Part shown: positions 9,785-19,285 of the stretch, one piece after another
Position numbering within the stretch: position 1 is the first letter of the stretch
Layout: every line of letters starts with the position of its first letter
Assembly (NCBI GenBank): GCA_003427395.1
Contig: BFEA01000342.1
Coordinates: forward strand, 750,655-770,842
Source: Chara braunii
Lineage: Eukaryota > Streptophyta > Charophyceae > Charales > Characeae
DNA length: 20,188 bases
Reading direction: 5' to 3'
The notes under the pieces: model-generated
What the model was told of the DNA's origin: nothing
The model's input: the letters and a program-made list of their open reading frames with translations, nothing else
The model's database searches: none
Made by a program: the position numbers and the translations under genes

Positions 9785-9950
9785 CGACTTTGAGAAAGTC
9801 AACTGTAAACCCTAGCACGGGATCCAGGCCCAGATGTCAACCCGCTGGTCAGCCACTGCCATAGATCAGATGCACATCATTGATTGTCTGCAGGTATCCA
9901 TAAGAATCCCGTCCCGAGTGGGACACATGGGAAATCTGCAACTGTGCACC
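9785..9950. repeat. Block A of a diverged collinear repeat pair
   Basis: Similar words occur in the same order here and at about 12610-12750. AAAGTCAACTGT here corresponds to CCGTCAACTGTC there, TTGTCTGCAGGTATCC (9884-9899) to TTGTATGCAGGTACCC (12696-12711), and GAAATCTGCAACTGTGCA (9931-9948) to GAAATCTGCAACTGTACA (12733-12750). The spacings are similar but not equal, as expected for old copies with indels. TTGTCTGCAG could also pass as a splice-acceptor sequence, so an exon duplication is an alternative to a transposon repeat. Confidence 0.55.
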
Positions 9951-10162
9951 ATCCAGCCCATTGACTTTCAATTGATTTGGGTCGTCGACCCCAGCAGACC
10001 AGAGGCTGGTCAACGTGAGTCAACACTAAGTTGACCCAGCCCCTGCTTGGAAGGCGTTTTGCCTTGCGCTGGCTTGTTGCTGGTGTGACGATGCAAGGCT
10101 ACTGGAGCTTTATGCTGGCGCCAGATTCTGAGTGTGGCCGCCAGCCTTGAGGGAGATTATGC

Positions 10163-10341
10163 TACCGCGGCCATAGCCACGTAGATCTCAACATTGATAG
10201 GGGAGTGGGTAAGGAGGAGGAGGATCATGACTATGAGATTGGTGCGTGTGATGAGGGGAACAATGACGTTGTTTGTGATATGCCGACTGTCTCCAAGTGG
10301 ATGAAGGAAATCTGCGCCATTGGCATGAGGAGGGACTACTG
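10163..10341 (+). pseudogene. Unrecognised coding fragment, acidic, ends in TGA
   Basis: The frame from TAC 10163 to TGA 10339 reads like real protein: YRGHSHVDLNIDRGVG, then EEEDHDYEIGACDEG, then CDMPTVSKWMKEICAIGMR and RDY before the stop. It has no ATG at its left end. A stop lies in frame just upstream (10148-10150), while another frame (SLEGDY then a stop) leads into it, so a one-base frameshift near 10160 is likely. The composition is strongly acidic and then amphipathic, unlike the shadow frames nearby. I do not recognise the family. A decayed ORF of another transposable element is the simplest guess, and a terminal exon of a host gene is possible. Confidence 0.45.
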
Positions 10342-10767
10342 ATTCATTGATTCTTTTGAGAACTCTCCTCCTCCTCCTCTCAGTCTCTTCTCCCCCTTTT
10401 CTCTGTTACGAACCTGATTGAAACGAGATACGTGGCATCCATACGTTCCCATGCACATGCGCAACAACAAGAGATCTTGGAGAGAGCAATTCACACCACA
10501 CCAGATGAGGTAATGCCCTGCTTTGTACGCTCGCTCTATTCGACTTCCCACGCAACTATAGTATACAAGTGATAACCACCTGAGCACAACCGTTGAGGGT
10601 ATCGGATCAGTAGAGAAGGAAAAAAAAGGCAGTGTTGAATGTGAAGCGATGATGAAGGAAAACTCTTCGTTGTAAGACTCGTGTGCAAAGATGAAGTCAA
10701 CAGTAACCGGCTTGCACATGCCCCTCACAGGCATCTTATGAAGTTTTGACTTCGAATGCTCGTGAAG
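10342..10767. other. Spacer without supported gene
   Basis: A minus-strand open stretch of 132 codons (10336-10734) lies here. Its start, composition and lack of motif do not support a gene, and it overlaps the coding fragment on the other strand. A pyrimidine-rich patch (10365-10405) precedes it on the plus strand. Confidence 0.4.
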
Positions 10768-10980
10768 TACGAAGGTCTGACTTCCGAGATACTCATGCCC
10801 TTGCTAGTATGTTGCGGTCCCTTCACTCTCACTTTGCCTTCGTTAGTAACCATCTTGCGCTCCCAGGTCCTTCGTCGTCGTGAGCTGGCTTCATCAGGAA
10901 GAAGGCGAAATCAACCATAGAATGCACACATTACTGGCGCGCGCCTCCCACGAAGTTTGACCCTTCTTTCTCGTAGTACC
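10768..10980. repeat. Segmental duplication, copy 1
   Basis: From TACGAAGG at 10768 to TTCTTTCTCGTAG near 10977, this matches 11171-11398. Shared words include GAGATACTCATGC, CTTCACTCTCACTTTGCC, TTCGTTAGTAACCA, GGCTTCATCAGGAAGAAGG and GCGCGCCTCCCAC. Differences are mostly transitions plus a roughly 14-base insertion in copy 2 (TCGATGGCACACTC). On the minus strand both copies could read SARWLLTKAK, so the duplicated unit may once have been coding. Confidence 0.85.
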
Positions 10981-11170
10981 TCGTTCGATTGCTCCCTTAC
11001 ACCACCATGACAAAGATGGAGCCAGCAACGATAGTTGATGCAGAGTGATCAAAGGCACTGATGACGTCAACTATCCAAAGCACCTAAGTCTCTCGCGCAT
11101 ACCTCTTGAGAAGTTTTCCTCTCGAAAATGCCCGTGTGTACCGCTAGTTCCTAATCCCGCATACAGACCA

Positions 11171-11398
11171 TACGAAGGTTTGACTTTCGAGATACTCATG
11201 CTCCTGCTAGTATCTCTTGGTTCCACTCTTCACTCTCACTTTGCCTTCGTTAGTAACCACCTTGCGCTCTCAGGTCCTTTGTCGTTGTGAGTTGGCTTCA
11301 TCAGGAAGAAGGCGAACTCAACCATTTAACGCACACACACTTCTCGTGCGCGCCTCCCACAAAGTCTAACCCTCGATGGCACACTCTTCTTTCTCGTA
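11171..11398. repeat. Segmental duplication, copy 2
   Basis: Second copy of the unit at 10768-10980, offset by about 403 bp on the left and 418 bp on the right. A possible older third copy lies near 11591-11606 (TTTGTCGTGAGCTGGC), with weaker similarity around it. Confidence 0.85.
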
Positions 11399-11579
11399 AG
11401 CTACCCTTCTATATGTCACGCATGCTACCCATGACAGCATCAGACTCACCAGGATGTTGTCCTGTCAACTGTAGCATACACGCATGCGTCCCCTATGCGA
11501 GTCATGTGGTTCCCCTCTGAAGTACACTCTCCCTCAACCGACTGTGTCACTGGGCCTTGCTCGTAACTGCCTCACCACC

Positions 11580-12079
11580 TCAATCCCTCCTTTGTCGTGA
11601 GCTGGCCTCTGGGCCGTCCTCCACGGGTGTCGCTTGAGGGTGGTCCCACATCCAGTGGTCTCTGTGCCAGGATTGGGTTTTCGCATCATCGGCTTCAGAC
11701 TCTGCCTCAGAGTCCCGATCCAAGTCCAACCGCTCTCTTTTGGTAGCCCCAATTGAGGTTCCCGTCTCATGGTACGCAACGATCACCTCGAGTTGAGCAG
11801 TAATACGGTCCCGCTGATCTCTTCTCATCTCTACCTCCCTACCCCCTTTTCAACGTTAATTTTTAGTTTTGCTTCGTCGCCATCAAAATTGAAAATTGTC
11901 GTAATCCAAGGTCGTTCGCCTGACACTAAAGCCCTGTGGGCTTCTGGCCTATTGCCCTCTAGCCCTCTTTGGCACGCCATAGCCACTCTCTTTCGCAATA
12001 GCCTGAGTCCAACGCCACCAGCGACTACCTGCACACTCACTCGCACAGCGCGTGCAAGGCGCTGGACAACTAAGCTCAA
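11580..12079 (-). pseudogene. Possible minus-strand coding remnant in two frames
   Basis: Two adjoining minus-strand open frames, 12079 to 11831 and 11828 to 11580, read in order as if one protein were split by a stop and a frame change. The first ends with ERPWITTIFNFDGDEAKLK. The second has RDRITAQLEVIVAYHETG then RLDLDRDSEAESEADD. The acid-rich linker and ordered hydrophilic composition look more like protein than like chance. No domain is recognised and plus-strand frames overlap it. It lies directly upstream, on the minus strand, of the duplicated units at 10768-11398, which show possible coding sense on the same strand. Confidence 0.25.
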
Positions 12080-12606
12080 ATAGTCGCGGCATGAGCACCT
12101 CTCCTCTCTGTAGGACTATCCCGGCTTACACAACTACGTGGTGGCAATACAAGCCCATATGTGCACCTTCTGATTAATAGTAGGGTTCTCGCAACAGCTA
12201 CCGTTTATAGACTTTGAAAGCACTGTGGTCCTTGTGTTCTAAATGAGAGGTGCGAAAGTCCTTGAAGGTGGCATTTTCACTATAAGAAAACCCAATTCCA
12301 GAGAGAATTGTTCATGAAACCACCATAGAAGTCATTTTGACTACTTTTCCTAGTATTATACAAATGTTCATTGCAATACTATCGTTTGCTCTATTATATT
12401 CCATGGATGAGGTAGTAGATCCTGCAATTACTATCAAAGTCAATGGTATTGGACTTGTGAGTATTCAGATTATAACACTTCCGATGAACAATCTGCAGTA
12501 ACCCATGCCATGTCTCGTGGAAATCTGAGGGCCTACTTGGCCGCCCTCAGCCCAGGCCAAAATGGGGAAAAAAGACCCCACACGAGGATTCAAGGCCTGG
12601 ACGTGT
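12080..12606. other. Spacer, mostly featureless
   Basis: AT-richer DNA with no supported gene. TCTGCAGTAACCCATGCC then GTGGAAATCTG at about 12490-12527 loosely resembles blocks A and B of the collinear repeat pair and may be a third, more diverged copy. Confidence 0.4.
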
Positions 12607-12750
12607 GACAATTGACTTCCGTCAACTGTCGTGACACCAACAGTCAAAGTCCAAAGGTACCCAGCCCAGGCCACCGGTCAAGCACACACACTTGTTTGTA
12701 TGCAGGTACCCAAACAACATCATGACCAAGGTGAAATCTGCAACTGTACA
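12607..12750. repeat. Block B of the collinear repeat pair, with hairpin
   Basis: This is the partner of 9785-9950. It starts with a hairpin: GACAATTGAC (12607-12616), loop TTCC, GTCAACTGTC (12621-12630), nine of ten pairs matched. It ends with GAAATCTGCAACTGTACA at 12733-12750. Block A has a related but shorter palindrome, GACTTTGAGAAAGTC, in the equivalent position. Confidence 0.5.
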
Positions 12751-14560
12751 TAATCGGGGCCCTCGAGTGTGAGGCAATCTGGATGACTGAGGGAACAGGA
12801 CTCGAGGCCAGACAGCCTCGTCAAATGCTACTTGGACGTTGTCGATGCGAATACCCTTACAAGGGTATCCGCCCTGTTTTTTGCAGATGACAGGAAATAA
12901 GTTTAGTTTAAAGATTAATTATACCGCGTGAGGCGCGACTGTGTCTGTAGTTTACATTGACTGAATGGTTGACTAAATTAGAGAGTGTGTGGGCACCCAG
13001 ACTTAAGGCGCGCGTGATCTCTTTTCTTGTTGAGGACTGTGAAGCCGGCGTTGGTTGCCGACCAAAATTTTATTTCTGATCAAGCTAGGAGTAAAAAGAT
13101 TTTGTCTCGTGATTGGTGTGTTTGTCTGTGACTTGTGCGTACGTACGGAGGATGACATTGACAACAATGTGAATTTGAAGGCGTTTTGGTAGATCTGCGC
13201 GTCGCGTGGTATCAGTTTATTTATGTGTCAATCAAAACTAGACCCTGCCTTGGGCATAACCCTAGTGGTTATAACGTTGGTTTTTTCATCCGAGAGATTA
13301 AGGGATCGAGATCGAGCGGCGACGGCGCGAGGGTATCAAAGTAGTGCAAAGAGGACCGAAGGATTGAGGGCCCGACGGGCCTATCCCCCTTTGGTTTTGT
13401 CGTCGGAGGCGTTAGAACGATGCTAATGTTTTCTTTTTTCTCGTCGTCATATTCCGACGATTAAAAATCTCTAAATATTTTTATTATTTATTGTTGTGTT
13501 ATTATTATTTTGTTCCGGTGCTCCCTGACTGAGGCGCGACGCTGGATTTGGGGGATGTCACGACCGTCGAGGACCTTGAGCGTGCGCCTCCTTCAATTGA
13601 CCTACGGGTTCCCGCATGTTCGGGATGCTGGCAAGATTTCTCGGTCCTAACTGGTTTGAAGCGCGGACCGAGTTGGTCAATATGTATGCGAGCCGGTCGG
13701 TGATTGGCCCACGAGGCGGAGGGAACCTGGCTAGGACGGGCCCATTACGGGTGCCCAGCCTGCCACCCATGATCTATTGTGAGAGGTTTTGAGAGTGGGC
13801 ATGCTCGCCGGGGGCCGCAAGATGGTGAACTATGCCAGGGCAGTCGCGACAGTTGTTCACATGGAACACTTGCACGCATCAGTTTTCAAAGTAAGTCCTC
13901 CTTTGGATATTTTGCTACCACCTCTAAGATTTGTACTGGACTCGGTCCTCCTAGGCCCATGCTTAGCCCTTGCAGCAGGGCCGCGCCCTCGACTCCGCAG
14001 TCGGCTATCTGCTGAGGGCCCGAAAGGTAGTGGGCCGTCCTTGAGCACAGTTGGACGGACAGGCCAGGGCGCTAAACTGCGGCGGCCAGTTGCATGGAAC
14101 CCGCCCCCTCCTTAGTCTATGAGGTTTCATTTGGGTATCTGCTGCTACCCAGGGTTTACACCGGGACCCGTTCCTTTCGGGCTAAAGCCAGTAAACTCCA
14201 CAGTAGGCCGGTTTCCCCTGATGGCAATAGTGTCCGGCTGGCCCGAACAGCCAAACTGTGGACCGGACGCCTCAGTATCCTACGCGGCTGGGCAGGTCGA
14301 TTCGGATGTGAATTGATACTCGCTCCTTAGCGGGCTGTGATTTTCAGGATTGCCATCCCATTGTCTGTATCAGTTGCATCCATTGCAGTGTCTGCACTGG
14401 AGTGCAGCTTAGCGCACGGCTAGGCATAGGTGCGACGTAAGGTGACGGGAGATACGGCGACCCAAAGGTAATGAATGGGAGAGAGTGAGTCTGGACGGGA
14501 TGCTGTGCAGGAGCATTCGAAGAATGGAATGGCGGAGTGGAGAGTGAGGATGAGCAGAGC
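12751..14560. other. Region without supported gene
   Basis: No frame gives a recognisable protein. It holds a near-perfect palindrome (ATACCCTT, AC, AAGGGTAT at 12851-12868), an AT-rich stretch (13440-13515) and a sharply GC-richer part from about 13540 to 14330. TTTGGGGGA followed by TGTCACGACC at 13547-13565 resembles a polypurine tract and LTR start, but I could not find the matching LTR end. TGGTATCAG at about 13210 resembles the first nine bases of an initiator-tRNA primer site, but no LTR end precedes it. Short open frames at 13779-14330 are GC-driven and overlap one another. Confidence 0.4.
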
Positions 14561-14955
14561 GGGCGAGTACGTTTTTGAAGTTAGAACTTGTAAAGAGTTA
14601 GTTAGGATTTAGTAAGGAATAGATGTGTGTGGGAGATGGCGGGAACGTGAAGGAAGAGATGGAAAAATGTTGAACTCGCCCGTTTCTTAATGAAATCAGG
14701 CGAGGAAAGAAGAGATTTGGGGGTCTTAGGGTCGGGCGATTCCATTTTTTAGGTTAGTTTTAGTGAAAAGTTAGTGTTGAAGGAGCTAGGAGAAGAAAGT
14801 TGTGCGCCAAGATATGGAGAACGGGGCATGGGAGAAGCGGAAAGAACCCATATCTCGCTCGATCTGTAATGAAATCGAGCGAGGTAGGGTGCTAAATAAT
14901 GGATTTTCCTACCTGCGAAACAAATTTCAAAGTTAGTTTTAGAGAGTAGTGGATA
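14561..14955. repeat. Tandem array with palindromic cores (about 3 partial units)
   Basis: Two clear units and one partial unit are seen. Each clear unit has a palindrome around TAATGAAATC followed by AGTTAGTTTTAG or a close variant some 50-60 bases on. Unit 2 core: CTCGCC (14675-14680) pairs with GGCGAG (14699-14704). Unit 3 core: CTCGCTCGAT (14854-14863) pairs perfectly with ATCGAGCGAG (14874-14883) over a 10-nt loop. The core-to-core distance is 179 bp. The partial unit begins with GGGCGAG at 14561. In unit 3 both arms differ from unit 2 in a compensating way (CTCGCC/GGCGAG against CTCGCT/AGCGAG). Confidence 0.65.
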
Positions 14956-17590
14956 GACTCTGAGATATGATGGACAGGGACTGCGCCCGAGGGAAAAGGC
15001 TACGATCACTGTTAGAAGGAAGTGAACCTGTCCGCGGTATAGTGGAAGATGCATTCCCATCCTACACTAAGAAGCGACTCACAGGTAATGAGCGCCGATT
15101 TTCTTTGAACTTCTTCGTGATATGATGGGGATTCTTGTCGCGGTGATGACCGACTCTTCGTATCGGCTGGTCTCACTCACCTTCGTAGTTTCTCACTCAC
15201 CTTCGTAGCCATGCCCGTTCCTAACGTCGGGCTCGTTGTATTCAATCGTTTCTGCTGCATTTCCGTTTGATCGCCATCATCCCGATGGTCGACTTCACCC
15301 TGTATAACCACCCGTATAATATACGTAGGCGCTCCTGCTGATGTCGTGGTCGTCCCCGGTCAGCTCTTTGAGCCAGTTGTCGAGTAGACTGGGATAGTGA
15401 GATGACGAGAAAGGAAGTGTCAACGGGCGAAGAAAGGGGGGGGGGGGTGAAAGCCGGAAAGTTGGACGATGGGCGAGTTCGGTAGGGAAGCTAGTTAACG
15501 AAATTCGTGGAGTTTTCATGATCTTGCCACTCGTCTTCGTGGCCCATGAGGGCTTGTGGCCGTTCCCAAATTGGTTGCCCTTATCGTTCCTTAATACTCC
15601 AAACAGTTTGGAGGAACCTGGCTGCGATCCTGCCCCAGGTGTTGTATGAAGAAGGAATAGTGTGTGAGTGAGGAGAAAAACTAATTGGAGGTTGCTGGGC
15701 ACTGTGCATTAGATGAGTGGGTCGGAATCAGAGTTCGAGTAGCGATTCTTCCGGAACAGGCTGTAGGACCGCTGTGTGATTCAACTTCGATCAACTGTAG
15801 TAATTTTGTGATGTATTTTTCCATAGTTTAGCGGAAAGTTCATTTTGATTTTGCATCTCCTATCTATAGAAGTAGCATGGAGCCAACCAAGAGAGAGGGG
15901 ATTTACCTGCGCAACTTGTGCTAATCGTCGGGGAGGAAAATTGGCTCGGTTCTCGTGTCGGGAACATGTGGAGCGTCGAGGGGGTATACTAGGGGAGCTC
16001 GGAGGCAGCCGGTGTACGAATCCTGACAGGAATGTCATTAAGGCGGTCGCAGGTATAGAACAAGAAGGAAGTTTGCACGAAAGAGGGATCTTACTGCCTA
16101 TCTGATTAGGAGTGTCGGGGGCATTACCGAATTGGGTTCTCCCTCGCTAAGTTTCCTGAGCAACGTTAAGTTTGAGTGTTAAGTGTTGTGGAACTCTAGG
16201 ACAGTACTGATCCGGCTCACTCAACCAATCAGGGATCCTGTGAACTCGTACTCTGGACAGGTTGAAACCATTACAGCATACGACTATATACTGGCAGTGC
16301 GCTTGTTGTGCACCCTGCAGATTTGCAGTGTGTGTTACTAAGCCTTGTGGAGCGCACTGTGTTCTACTGATGTCGCACAGCGCAGGGCTCGCATACGGCG
16401 TCTGGATTCTATTGCCTTCTATATCGTGCTTTGCTATGGAACCCGAGAATGTGTAGAATTGCTATATGTGTTGCGTTTGCTATATAAGTACTATGTCGTG
16501 AATAAGTATAAGGCGTGCATCCTACCCGAGTACAACATTTCTATGCAGTATGGCGAGATCCTGATCAAGGAGGAAGGAAATGCACCTGTTTCCTTTTTTG
16601 ATGTTTGCACCATGGTCTCATATCGTTTGTTTTTAATTTTTTTGATGAAATTCGCACCGCAATTGCCAACAAAAACGACGAATATTTGGGCCCCCGTTAA
16701 CCGTCTCTCGAAATGCGAGGAGGTATACTTACCTGCTGAACGGAGCAACGGAAGGCGAGCGGCGGGGACTGCAAATTCCCTCTTTGACTGGCATCATAGT
16801 TCATTGTTGGACGAAGCCACGATAGATCCACAGCGAGGTGCAAACTAGGTTGTTGACAGGGCATAGTTCATTTTGCCGAATGGAGTGGTTGAAGAAGAGC
16901 CGCAAGTTGGTGAGCTTACCTGTGAACCTTATGCTTTGAATCAAGAGTTTTGTGGTGGACTGAGCTAGGGGAAGGGAGGTCTTTGCTACGAGTGGGAGTG
17001 TCTCGAGGTAGTCAACAGTAGGCAGTTGGGCCTCAAGCTGACCAAGTTGTTGCGCATTCCTGACCATCATTGCGGGGCCTTAGGCGAGTGAAGTTATCAA
17101 GGCCCTCTCCAGAGAGTTGAGTTGTCCCCCCTCCTGTATCTCGAGAGTTTCAAACCCCTCCTTTTGCCCTTCTTACTAAGTCTAATCCTGTTATGAGAGG
17201 AAGGCGGCAAGCGGGATTGCAACCCGTAGGACCGCAGCAAGACTCTGTGGGGAGTCATCCCACCGATTGTGGGAGCTCTGCCCGAACTCAAGAGGAGTTC
17301 TGGAGGCAGGGAACTGAAAGGTAAAGGTTTCACTATCCTTCTATCAACCCTGTTATAACCCCTAACTGTAATCCTTGCTATGGTTGACTGAGTATACTGC
17401 GTGCGTCCCTACTTTGACTTTCAGTTTGACTTTCAGGACTTGAACTAGACTTAAAATAAAGGAATGTGTGTGTAATGTTAGTTTCCATTTTGTTGTTTGA
17501 CTGAAAGCAGATTGTGGGATTGCATCTAGGGGAAGGATGGGAAGAAGGCTGTTTTTCTTGAGTCTGACCGAGTCAACTAAAGGTTGGGCA
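14956..17590. other. Region without supported gene
   Basis: No recognisable protein on either strand. The open stretches at 15295-15702 (minus) and 16345-16848 (plus) have no motifs, and their length is unremarkable for this composition. Small features are a 20-bp direct duplication of TCTCACTCACCTTCGTAG at 15171-15188 and 15191-15208, and a run of 12 G at 15436-15447. Confidence 0.45.
15436..15447. repeat. G12 homopolymer
   Basis: Twelve consecutive G. Such runs can form G-rich secondary structure and are prone to length error in assemblies. Confidence 0.9.
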
Positions 17591-17960
17591 AGTCTCCATA
17601 AGTTTGGGGAGGCTCAATGCTCCGTTTATTTTTGAGTTGCATGGAGAACCAGACATGTTCCATAAGTTTGGGCCGGCTGACTATAGCTTATCACAAATTG
17701 AAGAGAGTATGAACTAAGAATAGACTTGTAGTACGAAGGGGCAGATTGAACCTCGAGCTAAAGATGATCGGTTCAATTATATGCTACGTCAAAAGACTAA
17801 GTGCAGACAATTGGGCTATCCTAAATAGTTCAGGGCGACCAGGGCGGCCCAGTCATATGGAAAAGAAAAGTTGTAGTGCCCTGTGTTTGTGTATATTCAA
17901 TGGTTGAGCTGGACATGTTCCATAAGTTTGGGTGGTCTAGCTTTACGCCTTATGTAATTT
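17591..17960. repeat. Three dispersed copies of a CATAAGTTTGGG element
   Basis: CATAAGTTTGGG starts at 17597, 17661 and 17921. The last two share the longer word ACATGTTCCATAAGTTTGGG and a following CYGGCT or TGGTCT. In the first copy AGTCTCC and GGAGGCT flank the core as an imperfect inverted repeat. In the third copy CATAAG at the start pairs with CTTATG 22 bases further on. They look like small relatives of the hairpin repeats that follow, since both have an A/T-rich arm next to TTTGGG. Confidence 0.6.
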
Positions 17961-18216
17961 GGGTGTAAGGGATAAATCATTAAAAGACTATGAACTATTG
18001 TTTGATAAGGGTGACTTGGGGATGGTGAGAGTACTTACCTTTGTGGTTTGGTCTTGCATGTGGCTGAGTGAGATTATTTACTTAGTCTGAGTTTCAGTTT
18101 AATAGGTAGTTGCTTCAGCTACTCGCCAGTTCCATTTCTGCATTTTCTGAGCCAAGTTTATTTTCCTTAGGTCAATTTTTGCATTTTTTGGGATCATTTG
18201 TTATACTTGGTCTTCT
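17961..18216. other. AT-rich spacer between the two repeat families
   Basis: No gene seen. A short 61-codon plus-strand open stretch (18110-18295) runs into the first hairpin repeat and is hydrophobic by composition; I do not support it as a gene. Confidence 0.45.
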
Positions 18217-18710
18217 TATAAATTTTGGTAAGCCACTTCCTTTACGGGAAGCGCTGCCGAAATTTATACAAAACCAAGGAGTTCATCTTGTCTAACTTTT
18301 ATATATGACTTAGTATAAATCTGGGAAGTCTTCGTTTTTAAAGGGAGTGCTGCCCAAATTTTTACTAATTCAAGGAGTTAGACAAAATTGGACCTTGAGA
18401 AGTTATTTTAGGTTATGAACTTAGCTTTGTATGAATCTGGGAAGTATCCTTTCCTAAAGGAAGTGCTGCCCAATTTTTTACAGATTTAAGGAGTTAGTTA
18501 AATTTTGTCTTAGTTGAACTCGAGTTTTCTTTTGAGTTCGCATCTGACTTAGTATAAATCTGGGAAGTCTCCACCTCTAAAGGGAGTGCTGCCCAAATTT
18601 TTACTAATTCAGGGAGTTAGACAAAATTTGACTTTCCAAGAGTCTGAGAATATTTCAATTTTTATATTCAAGCTAGCATAAATTCTAAAAAGGCACTTTG
18701 CCGAAATTTT
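18217..18710. repeat. Array of five hairpin-forming repeats
   Basis: Copies lie at about 18217-18268, 18314-18363, 18430-18478, 18553-18602 and 18677-18710. Each has a left arm like TATAAATCTGGGAAG, a short variable loop, and a right arm like GGGAGTGCTGCCCAAATTT, which is largely its reverse complement. Copy 1 pairs TATAAATTTTGG with CCGAAATTTATA (one G-T pair in RNA). The copies are followed by AAGGAGTTAG or close variants. Copies 2 and 4 are nearly identical over about 85 bp (239 bp apart), and copy 3 lies midway, which suggests a higher-order duplication of a two-hairpin unit. Copy 5 is degenerate. No coding sense is seen across the array. Confidence 0.8.
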
Positions 18711-19077
18711 CTTAGTTTAAAGGAGATAGGTTATATTTTGACAGGTGGCGATTTTGGAGATCCACTCTGTATAGAGGAGATTCGGCCAGGGTCTACCTTT
18801 TCTTTAGGTATTTGCTTAGGGATAAATTTAGACTTAGTTAATTAAGAACGACGTTTGAGTGAGATCGTGATATGGAGGTTATTCTCCATGGACTGAAAGG
18901 TTTAGCTTGGGGATTGGCCTATCTTGTGTCACAGGTTTTTTTGATCGCTTGATTGAGAATTTGGGCTAGATTCAGCTCGATCCCAAAAGGATCATTTTTT
19001 GTTATCACTAATAACAGGTCGGTTGCCGATTCGTCGTACGATTCAACTCGAATCCATCCTCAATACTCAACCTCAGA
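18711..19077. other. AT-rich spacer
   Basis: No gene or repeat that I can support between the hairpin array and the 23-bp tandem repeat. Confidence 0.45.
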
Positions 19078-19146
19078 GGTTTCTATTGTTTTATTAAGGT
19101 GGTTTCTATTGTTTTAGCCCTGGTGGTTTTTATTGTTTTATCAAGG
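19078..19146. repeat. Three tandem copies of a 23-24 bp unit
   Basis: GGTTTCTATTGTTTTATTAA and close variants start at 19078, 19101 and 19125. Copy 2 has AGCCCTGGT where copies 1 and 3 have ATTAAGGT and ATCAAGG. Confidence 0.85.
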
Positions 19147-19285
19147 TTTTCACCCGGACTTTTATTAAATGGTCATTTAACAAAGGTACTGAGTATTTAA
19201 TTATGGAAGGTTGGACAAAGGTTGGGGGCTCGCATGGCTAAAACGAGGGGTATGAGTATAAAGAATGGTTGAAGTTGACCCCGTG
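19147..19285. other. Spacer before the second LTR
   Basis: Nothing recognisable. It ends at the proposed LTR start; the bases just before it (CCGTG) would be half of a target-site duplication if the LTR call is right. Confidence 0.4.

Noticed and set aside
13208-13219. TGGTATCAGTTT as a second primer-binding site
   Set aside because: Only the first nine bases fit the initiator-Met site, and no TG...CA LTR end precedes it.
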